The position numbers and the translations under genes were made by a program. Of a DNA stretch of 60,000 nucleotides, positions 33,655-45,160 are shown piece after piece. Source of the stretch: Membranipora membranacea (taxonomy: Eukaryota; Bryozoa; Gymnolaemata; Cheilostomatida; Membraniporidae). The stretch covers positions 24,737,387-24,797,386 of the forward strand of contig OU612069.1 in assembly GCA_914767715.1 (NCBI GenBank), in the 5' to 3' direction. Under the pieces are notes generated by a model that did no database searches, was not told the DNA's origin, and was given only the letters and a program-made list of their open reading frames with translations. Each line of letters opens with the position of its first letter. Position 1 is the first letter of the stretch.

Positions 33655-36600
33655 TCAAGCAACATATGTCTTCTTTTTTTTGTAGGAACTTGACTCTGTG
33701 ATATGTTTAGCCTTTTAATTTCATTGTGCTATCCTGATGTAAAATTGCTCTGCTGCGATGTTGATGGAAACAGAACGATTTCAACTTTGGATTATTAGGC
33801 CCTTGGCATAAAATGAGTGCTTGTGACCTATACCCTGTTACAGATTTTCAGCAATGAGGCACCATGACCAGTGCGACCTTGATAAGTAGAAACTTCAATT
33901 CAGATGACCTCATTTAGCTGATGTCAAGCTTAATTAGAAGTTTTTTAGGTGTAACAGCATCCTGTTTTTACTTTAACTTCAAGTTCATATTCTGACAGAC
34001 TTTTTTAAACCCACTTATATTGCGTTTTTGAATTTGAGTTAATCTTCACTGTCTTTTTCAGCCTTGAGTTTCCAACAAAACAAACCTTCATGTCTTATGA
34101 AATGTCATCACAAGGGTATATTCCACCTGACCCTGCTAGAGATACTCAACTGTTTCAGAATGTGTATGGTGACCCTAAATCACAACACAAGTAAGTTGAA
34201 GATAGCTGTTAGACACTGAATGAGCCTGTTCTTCAACTTGAGGTCATAGAACATATCTGAATATCATGATTTATATATCAATCCTTTGAATGACAGATGC
34301 AGTTTGTTTTGTATTTCCACACAATTGATCAGTTCCTGTTAGAAACGACTGATAATGCCATACTTTTAAGCTAAGGTCTCAATCAATTAGCATCTACTCT
34401 TGCCTCATTACTGGCGATATTGTGAAATGTCGCTTACCTTCTTTCTGTTTTGGCCAATCAGCTATTCCTACATCGAGAACCATCGTCCCCATCCTCCGGA
34501 AAATCCTCAAAGCAGAGTACAGTCAAACAACAAGAAAGAAAAAAATGGTATTGAGTAAAGGTGCCTTAGCCTGTATGACTTGCTCTATCGTGGTGGTTTT
34601 GCTGATCACAATGGCTATATTTGCAGCTGGGTATGTGACGCTGCAAAATAAGATAGCCAAACTATCTGAACTGAATGATCAATGTAAGTACCGCAATCTT
34701 CTAGAAAGCTGCAAGTGAAATGATCAAAATTTTAAGGAAACAAAATGCGCATACTATTACGTTGTCTTGTCAGCATTTTTGCCCTCATGGTTTTGTTCAC
34801 TTTGATAGATCTTTTGCTTCAAGGTTAACTGAGCTAAAATCTAAAATCTGTAATATAGCTTTAAGATAGCTTTTCAATCGCTTGATGACAGAACCATATA
34901 ACATGTGTAATATTGCCACCTGTATTGAGCTATATAGTTTACTTTCATTGACAAGGTATGGGAGAATTAACAAGTGTGGGATCACAACTACTGGATATAA
35001 ACGAAACATTACATAGGCTTGAATTGATTGGGAATGCAACTGAGGGTAATCCTGCTACTTTTATAAACCCCCTTTCTCATGCAAGCCAATCTGGCAAATT
35101 CGCTACCTTAAAGCGCTAGGATTGAACAAGCTGACATTCCATAACAATTATTTGCCATGCCAAGACAATAATAAGCCGGAAGCTTCTGTAACATGATTGA
35201 ATCATGGTGCATTATACCCAGGTCTACTGAAGAGTTAATTTTATTTCTCCCATTTCCATTCATAGTGGTAATAATGCAAGGTAATGATATCACCCTATGT
35301 AAGAAAATTATGTAAGAAAATCACCCTATGCTAAATTGATCAGGGCTGAGCTGTGCAATCTCATAGTAAACAGTATGAGTCAGATAAATAACTTCGTTGT
35401 CCTTATGCCTTAATGATTACCATCGGCCATATCATATTTGTTATAGATAATGACTATATTTATGTTGCAAAACTTATTGACTTATCAAGAGGATTGCCAG
35501 GGGAGCCTCGGCTGGTTGGCCCTACTGGAGCACCAGGTCCGGTTGGTGATGAGGGTGCAAGGGGACCGATCGGACCTCCAGGAGGTACAGGCTCAGTAGG
35601 ATCACCAGGTACTGATGGGAGTGATATGCTGACAGATGGCCTGGACAAGTTGGAGAAGCTGGACCACCAGGTGTACGAGGAGCGTCTTGACCTCCTGGAA
35701 GTCCTCGAACAGATGGCTCTCCGGGTACTAATGGGGAAGGTGGCGAGCCTGGAATATGCCCCAGCACTTGTAAGCCGATGGTTCAAACAATGCCCAGCAC
35801 ACCAGTCAACACAACAGACTTGGTGACTCCAACAACGGGACAAGGTCGGTCTTTGATTTAATCAAATTCTTTCGTTCCGTTAACATTGAAATGTGTAGCA
35901 CATGAGTGATGCTGATACTAAATCATTAGTAGTAATTTATACATTGTGTATAAATCCACCGGCCGAAAAATACGGAGTAGTAAGGTCTGATGTTCCCTCC
36001 CAAATCTCTGACCTGTTCTGGTTTGTTCAAACTTTGCATTATTATCGATAATACACAGTTATACTCCTAATAAAAGGATGAAATTAGTTCTGACAAATGG
36101 CACAATTTAAATGGTTAATGACTTTGAACAAGTATACCCTTAATTACCACAAATTATTGGAAGAGTAACACAACAGTATATAAGGGTTTGTAATTAAAAG
36201 GGTCAATTATATTCAACTAGGTAGGTTGTTGGTAATAATTTAATACTGTGGTATCAACATTTGAAAATGATTTGCCAGTAAGTCAAGATGATCTAACAAA
36301 AATCCTCTTGTTGATGGACCATAGGAATTACTGTCATAATTATTTCCGCTATTATTTCTATCTGTTAGCAGGTCACTGCTCCGCCTTCCATCTTTACAAC
36401 TCTGTATCACGGAGCTGTCTACGTTTGGTGAGGCAGACGAGGACATGGCTGGAATCTCAGTCTTATTGTAGGAGTATTGGTGAGGAGTTAGCTACTTTAG
36501 GCACCAAAGCATCAGTTGACTGGCTGTTATCCTACAGCAACTCAAATGCAAACTCAAGTAAGAGATGCCGACTTTCAGTACGCATTTTCTTTTAATTATA

Positions 36601-37150
36601 ATCACTTGATACGTACACCCATACAACATTACTATCAAGCGTAAAATCTTATCATGGATTTAACATTTCAGCTTGTTGACGAAAAACCGATGTAAGTTCC
36701 CTATCTGTTGATGATATCCTAATATTATCCTCAAGAAGTAGGAGGCCGCTCAGTTGGTTAGGGCGCCGTCCTTCAGCATGCACATGTCAAAGGTCCTGGG
36801 TTCGAATCCCACTGCAGTGTATAGACTACCTGGGGTTCGGTTGGCCCCCAGGTGTGCTCCGACCTGCCTTCAAACATTGCGGTGTCGCCATTAAGTCACT
36901 ACAATTTCGCCAGGCAGGTGAGAAGACAACCAAATTTAATAATTTTTTTTAATCTTGATAACCCTTTATCTGTCCATAGATTGGAAAGATGCCCATATGT
37001 GGCTCACCGGTAGAGGTGCTGGTGGATATTGGACCTGACATGGTATTGTACCTTCAAACTTCTCAGAGTTTTCTACAGTGTGGGCAGAAGGAAACAGTCA
37101 ACTCGACTGTACACGGTTCAATGGCAATGTACAAGGCATATATAGCCATA
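33655..37150 (+). repeat. Unit 2 of the segmental tandem duplication
   Basis: Matches about 27115-31090 in order and orientation, exons and introns alike. It lacks the TTAA element found in intron 2 of unit 1 and carries a SINE in intron 5 that unit 1 lacks. The left junction falls directly after the decayed MADF-BESS gene. Confidence 0.9.
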
Positions 37151-37250
37151 AGAATCCTTGGGGGTCCAACTATACATTTGGTTCCAGCATTAAAGATTTA
37201 CCGCTTGTACAACTTCACTATAAATATTTATTTTCAACCAGTGTGTTAGT
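34090..37250 (+). pseudogene. Collagen-like type II membrane C-type lectin, copy B (broken)
   Basis: Exon equivalents: 34090-34190, 34464-34684, 34956-35045, 35471-35844, 36372-36557 and 36980 to about 37250. Four lesions are seen relative to copy A. First, an extra A in an A-run in exon 2 (near 34540) shifts the frame before the transmembrane helix, although a Met just after it could restart at the membrane segment. Second, the exon 4 acceptor AG is changed to AA at 35469-35470, although an AG a few bases on would keep frame. Third, a one-base loss near 35620-35635 ends the Gly-X-Y pattern in mid-collagen. Fourth, a TGG to TGA change in the last exon (near 37036) truncates the CTLD. The tail diverges from A after ...QGIY. 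The remaining exons are still very similar to A, so inactivation looks fairly recent. Confidence 0.88.
36737..36952 (+). repeat. tRNA-derived SINE, family 2, copy 1 (intron 5 of copy B)
   Basis: The head CTCAGTTGGTTAGGGCG (A box) and GGTTCGAATCCC (B box) are near-perfect tRNA promoter elements. The body continues CTGGGGTTCGGTTGGCCCCC and ends in an A/T-rich tail near 36950. The matching position in copy A lacks it, so it inserted after the duplication. A second copy lies at 38934-39178. Confidence 0.88.
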
Positions 37251-38933
37251 AAAATGACCATTTAGTTGCCCTCTCAACTTTTTTTTCCAGTGGTGACGAC
37301 TCACTATAAAGTTTGTTGTTAATAATTGGTACTTGGTAATTGGTAATTGATATGGAAAGAGGCCATAACATTGTGTCCCTCAATTGGAGTCACACCAAAA
37401 TGATCAAATTTCAGCAGCGTACAACTTTTACCTACACAGTTTGCTTTCAAAGCTTCATTCTTTCGCATTCTTTTTTCTGAGCCAAGGAATTGACCTTTTC
37501 CGTTTGCATTTTATATTTAAGCTGAGGTATTTGCCACTCTCTTTGCATTTGCATTCAATTGAACTCCTGACAGACATGAAGGCAGAGACCTGAGTAATGT
37601 GATATTTTGATATGAGTGTTTGCTAGTAGAGAACAGTCATAAAGGTTGCCATTGATTCTCATTTATTTATTCTAATCATTCATATATTCAGTGCATATCT
37701 AATGTACTGTAAGCAGGTATAAACAGTAACATCTAAATTACATATAGATTGTTGTGAGAACACAAGCCACTTAATTACAATAACATATCTTGACCAAATT
37801 TTCAGATGACAGAAATATCAGGATTTTATCAAGTTATTGGTAATGATAATAGTATTCAATTATTGGTTCAAAATAACACTCAACAGTGCACTTAAAAAGT
37901 CATCTTTTTTTATAGACGAATTTAAATCAACTTGTAATCAACTGTAATAATTAATTAATTTTCTACCCAGTTTCAGATTATAACCCTGTTTCATTAATAC
38001 CATAATGCAAGCTTTTGCTCGAAAAAGCTATGTTTTAGAGGGATAATTATAAGTTGTCTCCTTTCTTGGCAAAGAAAAGACAATCTTTAAGCCTTCTTAT
38101 ATCAGAATTTATTCTTAGTTGACAACTGTCATATTCCTGTTTGGCTGTGGGATGAATTTTTCACAGTTTCGGTCAGTTGCGTGCAGCTTGCTATTGCACT
38201 GATCTTTCTGAATTTGGGTCACAGCCTGGGACGGTCTTTGTTTACTGTCAAACAACAAGATATAGAGATTTTACACATAATTGAACTTTGAAGATGGTCA
38301 TATTGTTTTTAACTTCAGGTAGCAATGTACTAAACTACTGGTGCTTTTCTACTGGGCTGTATAGCATTGATGGGTTTATCCATTGAACAGTACTAATCAT
38401 TTAATCTTCCGTGTGCTTGCATCAGAATCTATGATCTTCTTAAATATTAAGGCCAACCCCCCCCCCCCCCCGTCAAATCCACATTAAATGCGCCAAAATT
38501 GGAGTATATTGGTGTTATCAGTATAGCTACAAATCCTCTCCTTTTCTTCCTATGAAAAACGCAGGTCCGTAGTATAGGGAAAGTGGTAGGGGCAGCAAAA
38601 GTGCGGAGAGAGAGAAGTGCTGTAATCTCTTCCCTACGCAATTTAAGGAATTTAATTAGCAAAAGGTTTTCCCGGAGAGCCGACAAGAATTATTCAATTA
38701 TAGTGTTTTGAGGCCACTGTTATTAGCTTTCTAGGGGAGGCAGTGCCTCTTTGACTCCCCTAGAACTACGGGCCTGTAACGTTATAAGTTTGAGTAGATG
38801 TTAAGTAAAGGTGTTTCACCTTATGATGGCCCTTAAGCCGTCTAGAATTGAGTAGTTTTAGCTTAATGTGCTACATAAGAAAGAGGCTGATAGATATGAC
38901 AAGGGCTGCCTGACCTGAACAAACAACATTTTG
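37251..38933. other. No gene recognised; poly-C run
   Basis: AT-rich noncoding sequence downstream of pseudogene B. The only notable feature is a run of about 15 C at 38457-38471. Confidence 0.5.
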
Positions 38934-39178
38934 AGTAGGAGGTTGCTCAGTTGGTTAGAGTGCTGGGATTTCAGCAAGCAGGTGTCGAAGGGCATGGGTT
39001 AGAACCTCACTGCAGTCCCGTAACCCATGGGGTCTGGTTGGCTCCTAGGTGTGCCTTGACTTGCATACAAACTGAAAGCAAAACTAGCGCAGAAATTGTA
39101 GCCTTGCCTTTAAGGCGACTGCTATGTTGCCGCCCATGCTCTGGAATGGGTTTGTGATAGCCACCAGACTTTAATTAA
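38934..39178 (+). repeat. tRNA-derived SINE, family 2, copy 2
   Basis: It begins AGTAGGAGGTTGCTCAGTTG like the copy at 36737, with the A box TCAGTTGGTTAGAGTG. The B box is partly decayed (GGGTTAGAACCTC instead of GGTTCGAATCC). The body shares TGGTTGGCTCCTAGGTGTGC with the CCCCAGGTGTGC region of copy 1. It is longer at the 3-prime end than copy 1. Confidence 0.85.
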
Positions 39179-39544
39179 CCAATACTCAACCATTGGACAG
39201 TGTTGTTGTTGTGTTGTTGTTTATCCAAAAAGATAGAGAAGGCAGGTAGGTAACAAAATGAAGTTAGCTACAATAGCAATCCCGTCGAGTCATAGGTAAA
39301 TGACACTTCAGATGTGTACATGATAATAATATTACATATCGCCTTTTTTGACTTTTCTATGCATACAAAAGGCTTTAAGTCCGCTCACAGCATTGAACGC
39401 AGAGCCCTAAAATCAGCAATTAAGCAAACCAATAGTCACTTCTGACATCCAGCTCAACGCAGTTTTGAAAGGTTAACCATGAATAGTATGAGCCAAGCTA
39501 AGAAATACACATTATGACAGAATGTTATAATACATGAAGCTTTG

Positions 39545-41335
39545 TCATTTTAAGCCATAGAGTTATTATATACTCTAGAGTGGACAATGCAGTGCTCAAA
39601 ATGTCCTACTTAATTATTGCGAAATTCATGACGAGACGCAATCTGGTTGTGCATGGCTAGTGCCTGTATCATATAAGTTATCATTGAGAATATAGGAATT
39701 GAGCATGAAAATTTATGTTTTAGAGCGCTAATAGCCATTTTTTTGGAAAATTTTTTATGTCACACCATGTGGAACACTTTCACTTGCAGCCATTGGAAAA
39801 TTTTTCTGTGTTTTCCCAACCGCAAACACATCATTGTGATGAAAAGAAATTACCGGGCTAGCTTGTTTTTTTCCACCTTTCTCTCAACCATAAGTTGGAT
39901 TCTGTCTCTTTTACTCATATGTCATCCATCAAGTGAGTTAATGTTATTTGTTCAGTATAAGGTGTACACATAGCTTGTGGAAAAGCTGACTGGAGGTTAA
40001 AAGCCGGCCGCTAAGTTCCGCCATTTGCAGAAGCAATTTACATACGGTTCTGACTAAGATTCGGCGTTTAGATTTGGCTATGTCATTTAAAGCTCTAAAT
40101 TTCCTCCCCGGTGGTGTCCTCTAGTTTTTGAATTCGCAAAACAATTCAACCATACACAGCAGGTTTTGAAAGCATATAAATGAATGTATTTTGTAACAAA
40201 CTTCTTTGATAAGTCGCTGAGTATCAAGTTAATCTTTGAATGGAAAACTCACATACATACCTATCCAGACTGACTCCAGATTTTTCAGAACAAACACTCA
40301 CTAATGTGACATTTTAAGTGGACGGATATTTCTGATTTCTCACCATACTTGAAATAAGGGACCATTTGCTTCAGAGCGGTCGTTGATGTTTGATACAATT
40401 TTCTGGTATGATTATTATGACTATGGTTGTTGGTTTGTGTTTGTAAATTAGTTGAGATGGCAACTTCAGCATAATACATAATATTTTGTATATACTCCAG
40501 TAAAGGCGCTGGCAGTTGATGTATACATGTGTATTTGTTTGCATAGTTTTGAGGGATGGGGGATTAGTGTAGTAGTTTTCAATCCTTTGAGTTAGCATTT
40601 CATACAGCTGTGATTCTCTGTCAGAATTGGATTGATGCTATAAAAATATAAGAGAGGCAACCAGAAAGTGATCTTATGAGCACTGAGGACTGACAGTAAC
40701 ACCACATCTGATTTTAGCACCAATCTTAATTGATCTTCTTTGACATAAGAAACCAAAAAGCTTATAATAATACCCTCAATAAAGTAATGTTATCTGGAGA
40801 GCAAATCTGAATCTTGAAATTATGTACACTGTGACTGAAAATGAGGCAAACTGCAAACTTTTACACCTCCGATCATTTGTTCACAGGCTACTTGTACTTC
40901 ATTTAACCAAAAATAAAAATAACCAACTGAATGTGTAACATATGGCTGGCAAGTGGCAGTAGAAAAAACAAGCTAGCCCGGTAATTTATTTTCATCACAA
41001 TGATGTGTTTGCGGTTGGGGCTTTGGCTTATTTTCATGGGAAATCATAGAATATTTTTCCAATGGCTGCAAGTGAAAATACCTTCAAGTGTTCCACATAG
41101 TGTGCCATGAAAGATTTCCGAAAAAATGGCTTTAAGTGCTCTAAAACTTAACTTTTCATACCCAATTCCTAAATTCTCAATGATAAATTATATGATACAG
41201 GCACTGGCCATGCACAACCAGATTGCGTCGTGTCATGGATTTCGCAATTATTAAGTAGGACAAAAACTGATGCTATTTTTGTACACATTGTCCACTCTAG
41301 AGTATATAATAACTCTATGTTTTAAGCCATCAAAA
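39545..41335. mobile_element. Foldback element with inverted arms of about 350 bp
   Basis: The left arm, about 39545-39880, reappears inverted at about 40960-41335. Examples: ATAGAGTTATTATATACTCT left and AGAGTATATAATAACTCTAT right; CATCATTGTGATGAAAAGAA left and TTTTCATCACAATGATG right; GCTAGCTTGTTTTTTCC left and AAAACAAGCTAGC right. About 1.1 kb of unrelated AT-rich sequence separates the arms and holds no recognisable transposase. This is the layout of a foldback or long-TIR nonautonomous DNA transposon. The target duplication was not resolved. Confidence 0.85.
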
Positions 41336-42032
41336 CACTTTTGCCTGACTTCTCAAATAGAAATTGACCTACTTATCATAGGCCATGGGAAATCATTAGC
41401 AGACAAGATCAACATAATTGACCACACCCATAACAATCCCACACTAGAAACCGAATGGTGATTGGTGAGTAAATAAATAGTCCAGCAGTCAATAAGAACT
41501 ATGGGTGTCAATTTCCTCTTGGTTGGAGAGTACAGCCTTGCACATTTACTGAGACATGACAAGAAAAACGGAAGAAAAACTTTTATTTGTATCTTGATTG
41601 ATTTCATATATTTGTCATGAGTATTAAAAAAACACTATGATTTTTGTTCTGGGTGTAAACTTTCCATAAAGTAGTTGTTTTAGAGATTTGCCCTTTTCTC
41701 AACATTTGCAATAGTTGTTTACGGCTTTTTAACACAACATTCCTATAGCCAAACATAATTTACTTGAATTCTTTTTTTTTATTAACAAAAGAATCATTGA
41801 CGTCAATTTCTCCATGCTATGATCTTAGAGTGGTCTGTAAACATAAGCCTGTATACAATAAAGTTGTGTTTGTAGATTCTATTCTTACAAATGAAATAAT
41901 ATTTATTTAAAAGCCCCATATCTGAGTGCCTTATGACATAATTCCATTCAAGCAGTATTGAGTGTTCATAGCAATATCTACATAGGGCAAATAAACACAC
42001 CCAAACATCCTGCTTCACCCTCTTTAAAGCTT

Positions 42033-42060
42033 ACTGCAGACGAGCGTGTATTTATCGCGC
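42033..42060 (+). repeat. Left terminal inverted repeat of the Harbinger element
   Basis: ACTGCAGACGAGCG followed by TGTATTTATCGCGC. Just inside are nested short palindromes (CGCGATTTTATCGCG and GCGAGTTTACTCGC at about 42070-42095) that are plausible transposase or Myb-protein binding sites (inference). Confidence 0.8.
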
Positions 42061-42304
42061 TAGTACCCGCGATTTTATCGCGGCGAGTTTACTCGCCCAT
42101 GAAATTTACTGCACACACAAGCGGGTTATTAGCCAACGATAAAGTTCCTTTTGTTGCAGCAATCCAATAGGATTGCAGAATACTAATCATATGCGGTCCT
42201 GTATTTTCCCAGGGTTCATAACAACATATCAACAGGAGAGCTGAAAGAGATAAGTTCTATTACCAATATATTTGAGGAAACTTTGTGATTGATACAATTT
42301 TAAT

Positions 42305-44732
42305 ATGGCTGATAATAGACTGGTTACCTTGATGATACTCTATTGCTTATACTGCTTCCATATGTTTAGCCTGTATCTAAATAGGGCTCATGAGGTTGAA
42401 ATTAGAAGCAGAGTTTGGGTCAGTGAGTTGAATAGCCATAACCAGAGAAGATCTGAATTTCATGCATATCTGTTGTATAGAGATTTAGATGATGTAAGTG
42501 CACATTACCGGTATACCAGAATGAATAAACAAACATTTGACTGGTTGCTCAGGAGGCTTGAGCCTAGGATTGCAAAGCTTGATACCACTATGAGACAAGC
42601 TATATCTCCAATGGAGAGGCTTTCTATCACACTCAATTACTTGGCAACTGGTAACAGTTTTACTTATATTGCTGACAGGTATATGCGAGGAGCCAGTACG
42701 GTTGGGGAGATTGTTGAGGAGACATGTCAAGCTATTTGGGATGAGTTCAGTCCAGAATATCTGTCCCTACCATCAACTCCTGAGGAATGGTGCACTGTTG
42801 CAAAAGAGTAAGTATTTTATGCTATTTTGTGCCCTGTGAACATTGAAAACCATTGCCTATTTGTTTATTTTTCATGTATGTGTGTGAGTCATTTTTGCCT
42901 ACCTGAGGTAAACATGGTTCAATTTCACTGAGCCCCTCATCATCTAGCTCTAGAGGAATTGTATAGCCATCAATCAATTGTTTTAAATCTACTCAATTGG
43001 TGATAAGGCACATGTTATTAAGATCTACTAATCTTCGGTAGATTATGACTGACTGATACTTTGCCTAAACAATGGCATTACAACAAACTCCATAAAATTG
43101 TGAATTTGTGCCATTCATCATTGTTTTAAATCTACTCACTTAGTGATCTGGCACGTGTTATTGACTTGTAATAGCTTATGGTTGAAGATTATCTACTAAT
43201 TTTCGAAAGATTATGATTGATACTTTGCCTAAACAATGGCATTGCAACAAACTCGTAAATTTTAAGCCTACAAGTGGCACATTTAGGAAAGCCTCTCTCT
43301 AGAATTTGCTAAACTATATATACCTATTCATTTCTTGCAGTTTTGAGAGCGTTTGGCAATTCCCTAATTGTCTTGGTGCAGTTGATGGGAAGCATGTAAA
43401 AATCAGAAAGCCTCCGAACAGCGGGTCAGCTAACCACAATTACAAAGGCACATTTAGTATAAATCTCATGGCAATGTGTGATGCTCACTACCGGTTTCTG
43501 TACATCGACTGTGGAGCTGATGGTAGATGGCAGGACACATCTGTTTTGGCTGATGGGTCGTGGTTTGGATATGGCTTGGTGAATGGTGAGCAATCTAAAC
43601 TTTAATTATAAGAAATCACTGATATACACTTTGTCCATCCAATCAGATTTGAAAAGTCAAAGGTTTAAAACTCCTTATGGTGAAGTCTGTCATAAAATAT
43701 TTGACAAGTAATGATATCGTCAGCAACCGAACTCCCACAACTCATTGGATTGAAACGAAAAATTCTCAGAGGAAGATTCAAAATTCACTGACGATTTACG
43801 TTTTTTAGCATTGTGTTGGCCTTAACATGACTATAGGTATTTCACAATTTTCTTGTAGATGGTATAAGATCAGTTCCACCACCTGATGAAAGAGGTCTCC
43901 CTTATGTTTTTCTTGGCGATGAAGGATTCCCACTCAAGCCATGGTTCATGAGGCCATTTCCTGGTAGCAATCTTGGAACTCTCGACAAGAAGATTTTTAA
44001 CTACAGACTGAGCCGTGCTAGAAGAGTTATTGAGAATGCATTTGGTAAGGAAAATTATTTTGTGTGGAATCATAACAATGCTAACAACTCCCCATCATTC
44101 ATGATTATCACCACCAGGTCCTGCCCCACTCCCTCCCCACCACTCTCATCAGAAGTGTTATAGCTTAAACTAAATGATAACTTAGTTTTACCTAGTCATA
44201 ACTGGTCCTTGTTTCTTATACCGCTGGTGTTGACTAAGTCAAGTTGCTTGCAGTATTCTGTCTACAATCACCATGATGTACTTACATCCGCGTACTTCAC
44301 TGCCTGACAGTGGGAGATAATAATATATCACTTATGCCTTTTTCAGGGATACTGACAGCTAGATGGCGGGTACTAACTACAGACATGACAGTGCAAAATA
44401 TTCCACGAATAAGGACAATAGTAAAGGCTACCTGTGTGCTCCACAATATCCTACGGGAGCAGATTATCGCTCATCACATACCAGAAGGATTTGTTGACCA
44501 CGAGGATGTTGGAGCTAGAGGTCCGTTGCAGCAAGTTATTAGGTTAGGAGCATGGAGAGACGAAGTTAGGGAGTTAGATGATATGACACTTATGAGTGGT
44601 ACTAATGTTTCAATAAGAGCAAAGAAAGTGAGGGACAGGTTTTGTAGATTTTTTAGCAGCGCTGAAGGCTCAGTCTCCTGGCAGGAGAGTAGAGTAACCT
44701 GGACTGGCAATAGAAGACCAGCCACGGATTAA
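42305..44732 (+). CDS. PIF/Harbinger DDE transposase, intact, 439 aa
   Basis: Four exons: 42305-42807, 43341-43585, 43859-44044 and 44347-44732, all GT-AG, totalling 440 codons with stop. It catalyses cut-and-paste transposition of the element. The N-terminal half carries a helix-turn-helix-like region (MERLSITLNYLATGNSFTYI). The DDE_Tnp_4-type core is complete: D183 in LGAVDGKHV, D233 in GADGRWQDTSVL and E308 in ARRVIENAFG. The typical LGDEGFPLKPWFMRPFP lies between, and LHNILRE near the end. The length fits the usual 350-450 residues of the family. There is no stop or frameshift, so it is probably recently active or under selection. In this superfamily the transposase needs the Myb-like partner for nuclear import or end binding; that partner is the convergent gene at 46395-49125. 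Confidence 0.93.
42976..43258. repeat. Direct duplication inside transposase intron 1
   Basis: A block containing TTGTTTTAAATCTACTCA, AGATTATGACTGA-like sequence and ATACTTTGCCTAAACAATGG occurs at about 42976-43090 and again at about 43120-43250 with differences. It does not affect coding sequence. Confidence 0.7.
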
Positions 44733-45160
44733 TATGATATTACCGTCATTGCATGTACATATTATATAGCTCTTACAATCTTTCTGCTATGATCACCATG
44801 TATTTTTATCTGAAGTTCACTGAGATTTGAGCAGTAATTTGTCTTTTTCCAATATATAGTTTGAATCATTTATATATTATATTACTTACGTTACTTACAA
44901 TTCAACAAAAAATTAATTCTAACTTACATCCGTACATTCTAACCTGGACTGGCAATAGAAGACCATCCACTGATTAATATGATATTACCGTCATTGCATG
45001 TACATATTATATAGCTCCTACAATCTTTGTGCTATGACCACCATGTATTTTTTTCTGATGTTCACTGAAATTAGAGCAGTAATTTGTCTTTCCCCAATAT
45101 ATAGTTTGAATCATTTACATATTATATTACTTACGTTACTTACAATTTGACAAAAAAAGC
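44695..45160 (+). repeat. Direct duplication of about 220-245 bp at the transposase 3-prime end
   Basis: Sequence from CTGGACTGGCAATAGAAGAC (last 13 codons of the transposase) through its 3-prime flank at 44699-44915 is repeated at 44943-45158 with about one change in fifteen. The second copy therefore contains a detached piece of the transposase end, which is not part of the gene. Confidence 0.85.

Noticed and set aside
35413-35843. 137-aa and 127-aa frames over the collagen exon of copy B as real proteins
   Set aside because: The plus-strand frame begins in the intron before the mutated acceptor and changes from Gly-X-Y to non-collagen sequence at the one-base deletion. The minus frame is a shadow.
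36755-36825. Functional tRNA gene
   Set aside because: A and B boxes are good, but the flanks do not fold into a proper acceptor stem and the sequence continues into a body shared with a second copy at 38934; it is a SINE head.
42305-42811. Transmembrane protein from the hydrophobic N-terminus (LMILYCLYCFHMFSLYL)
   Set aside because: The exon joins in phase to the Harbinger catalytic exons. The hydrophobic start may be untranslated upstream sequence if a later Met is used, but it is not a separate membrane gene.
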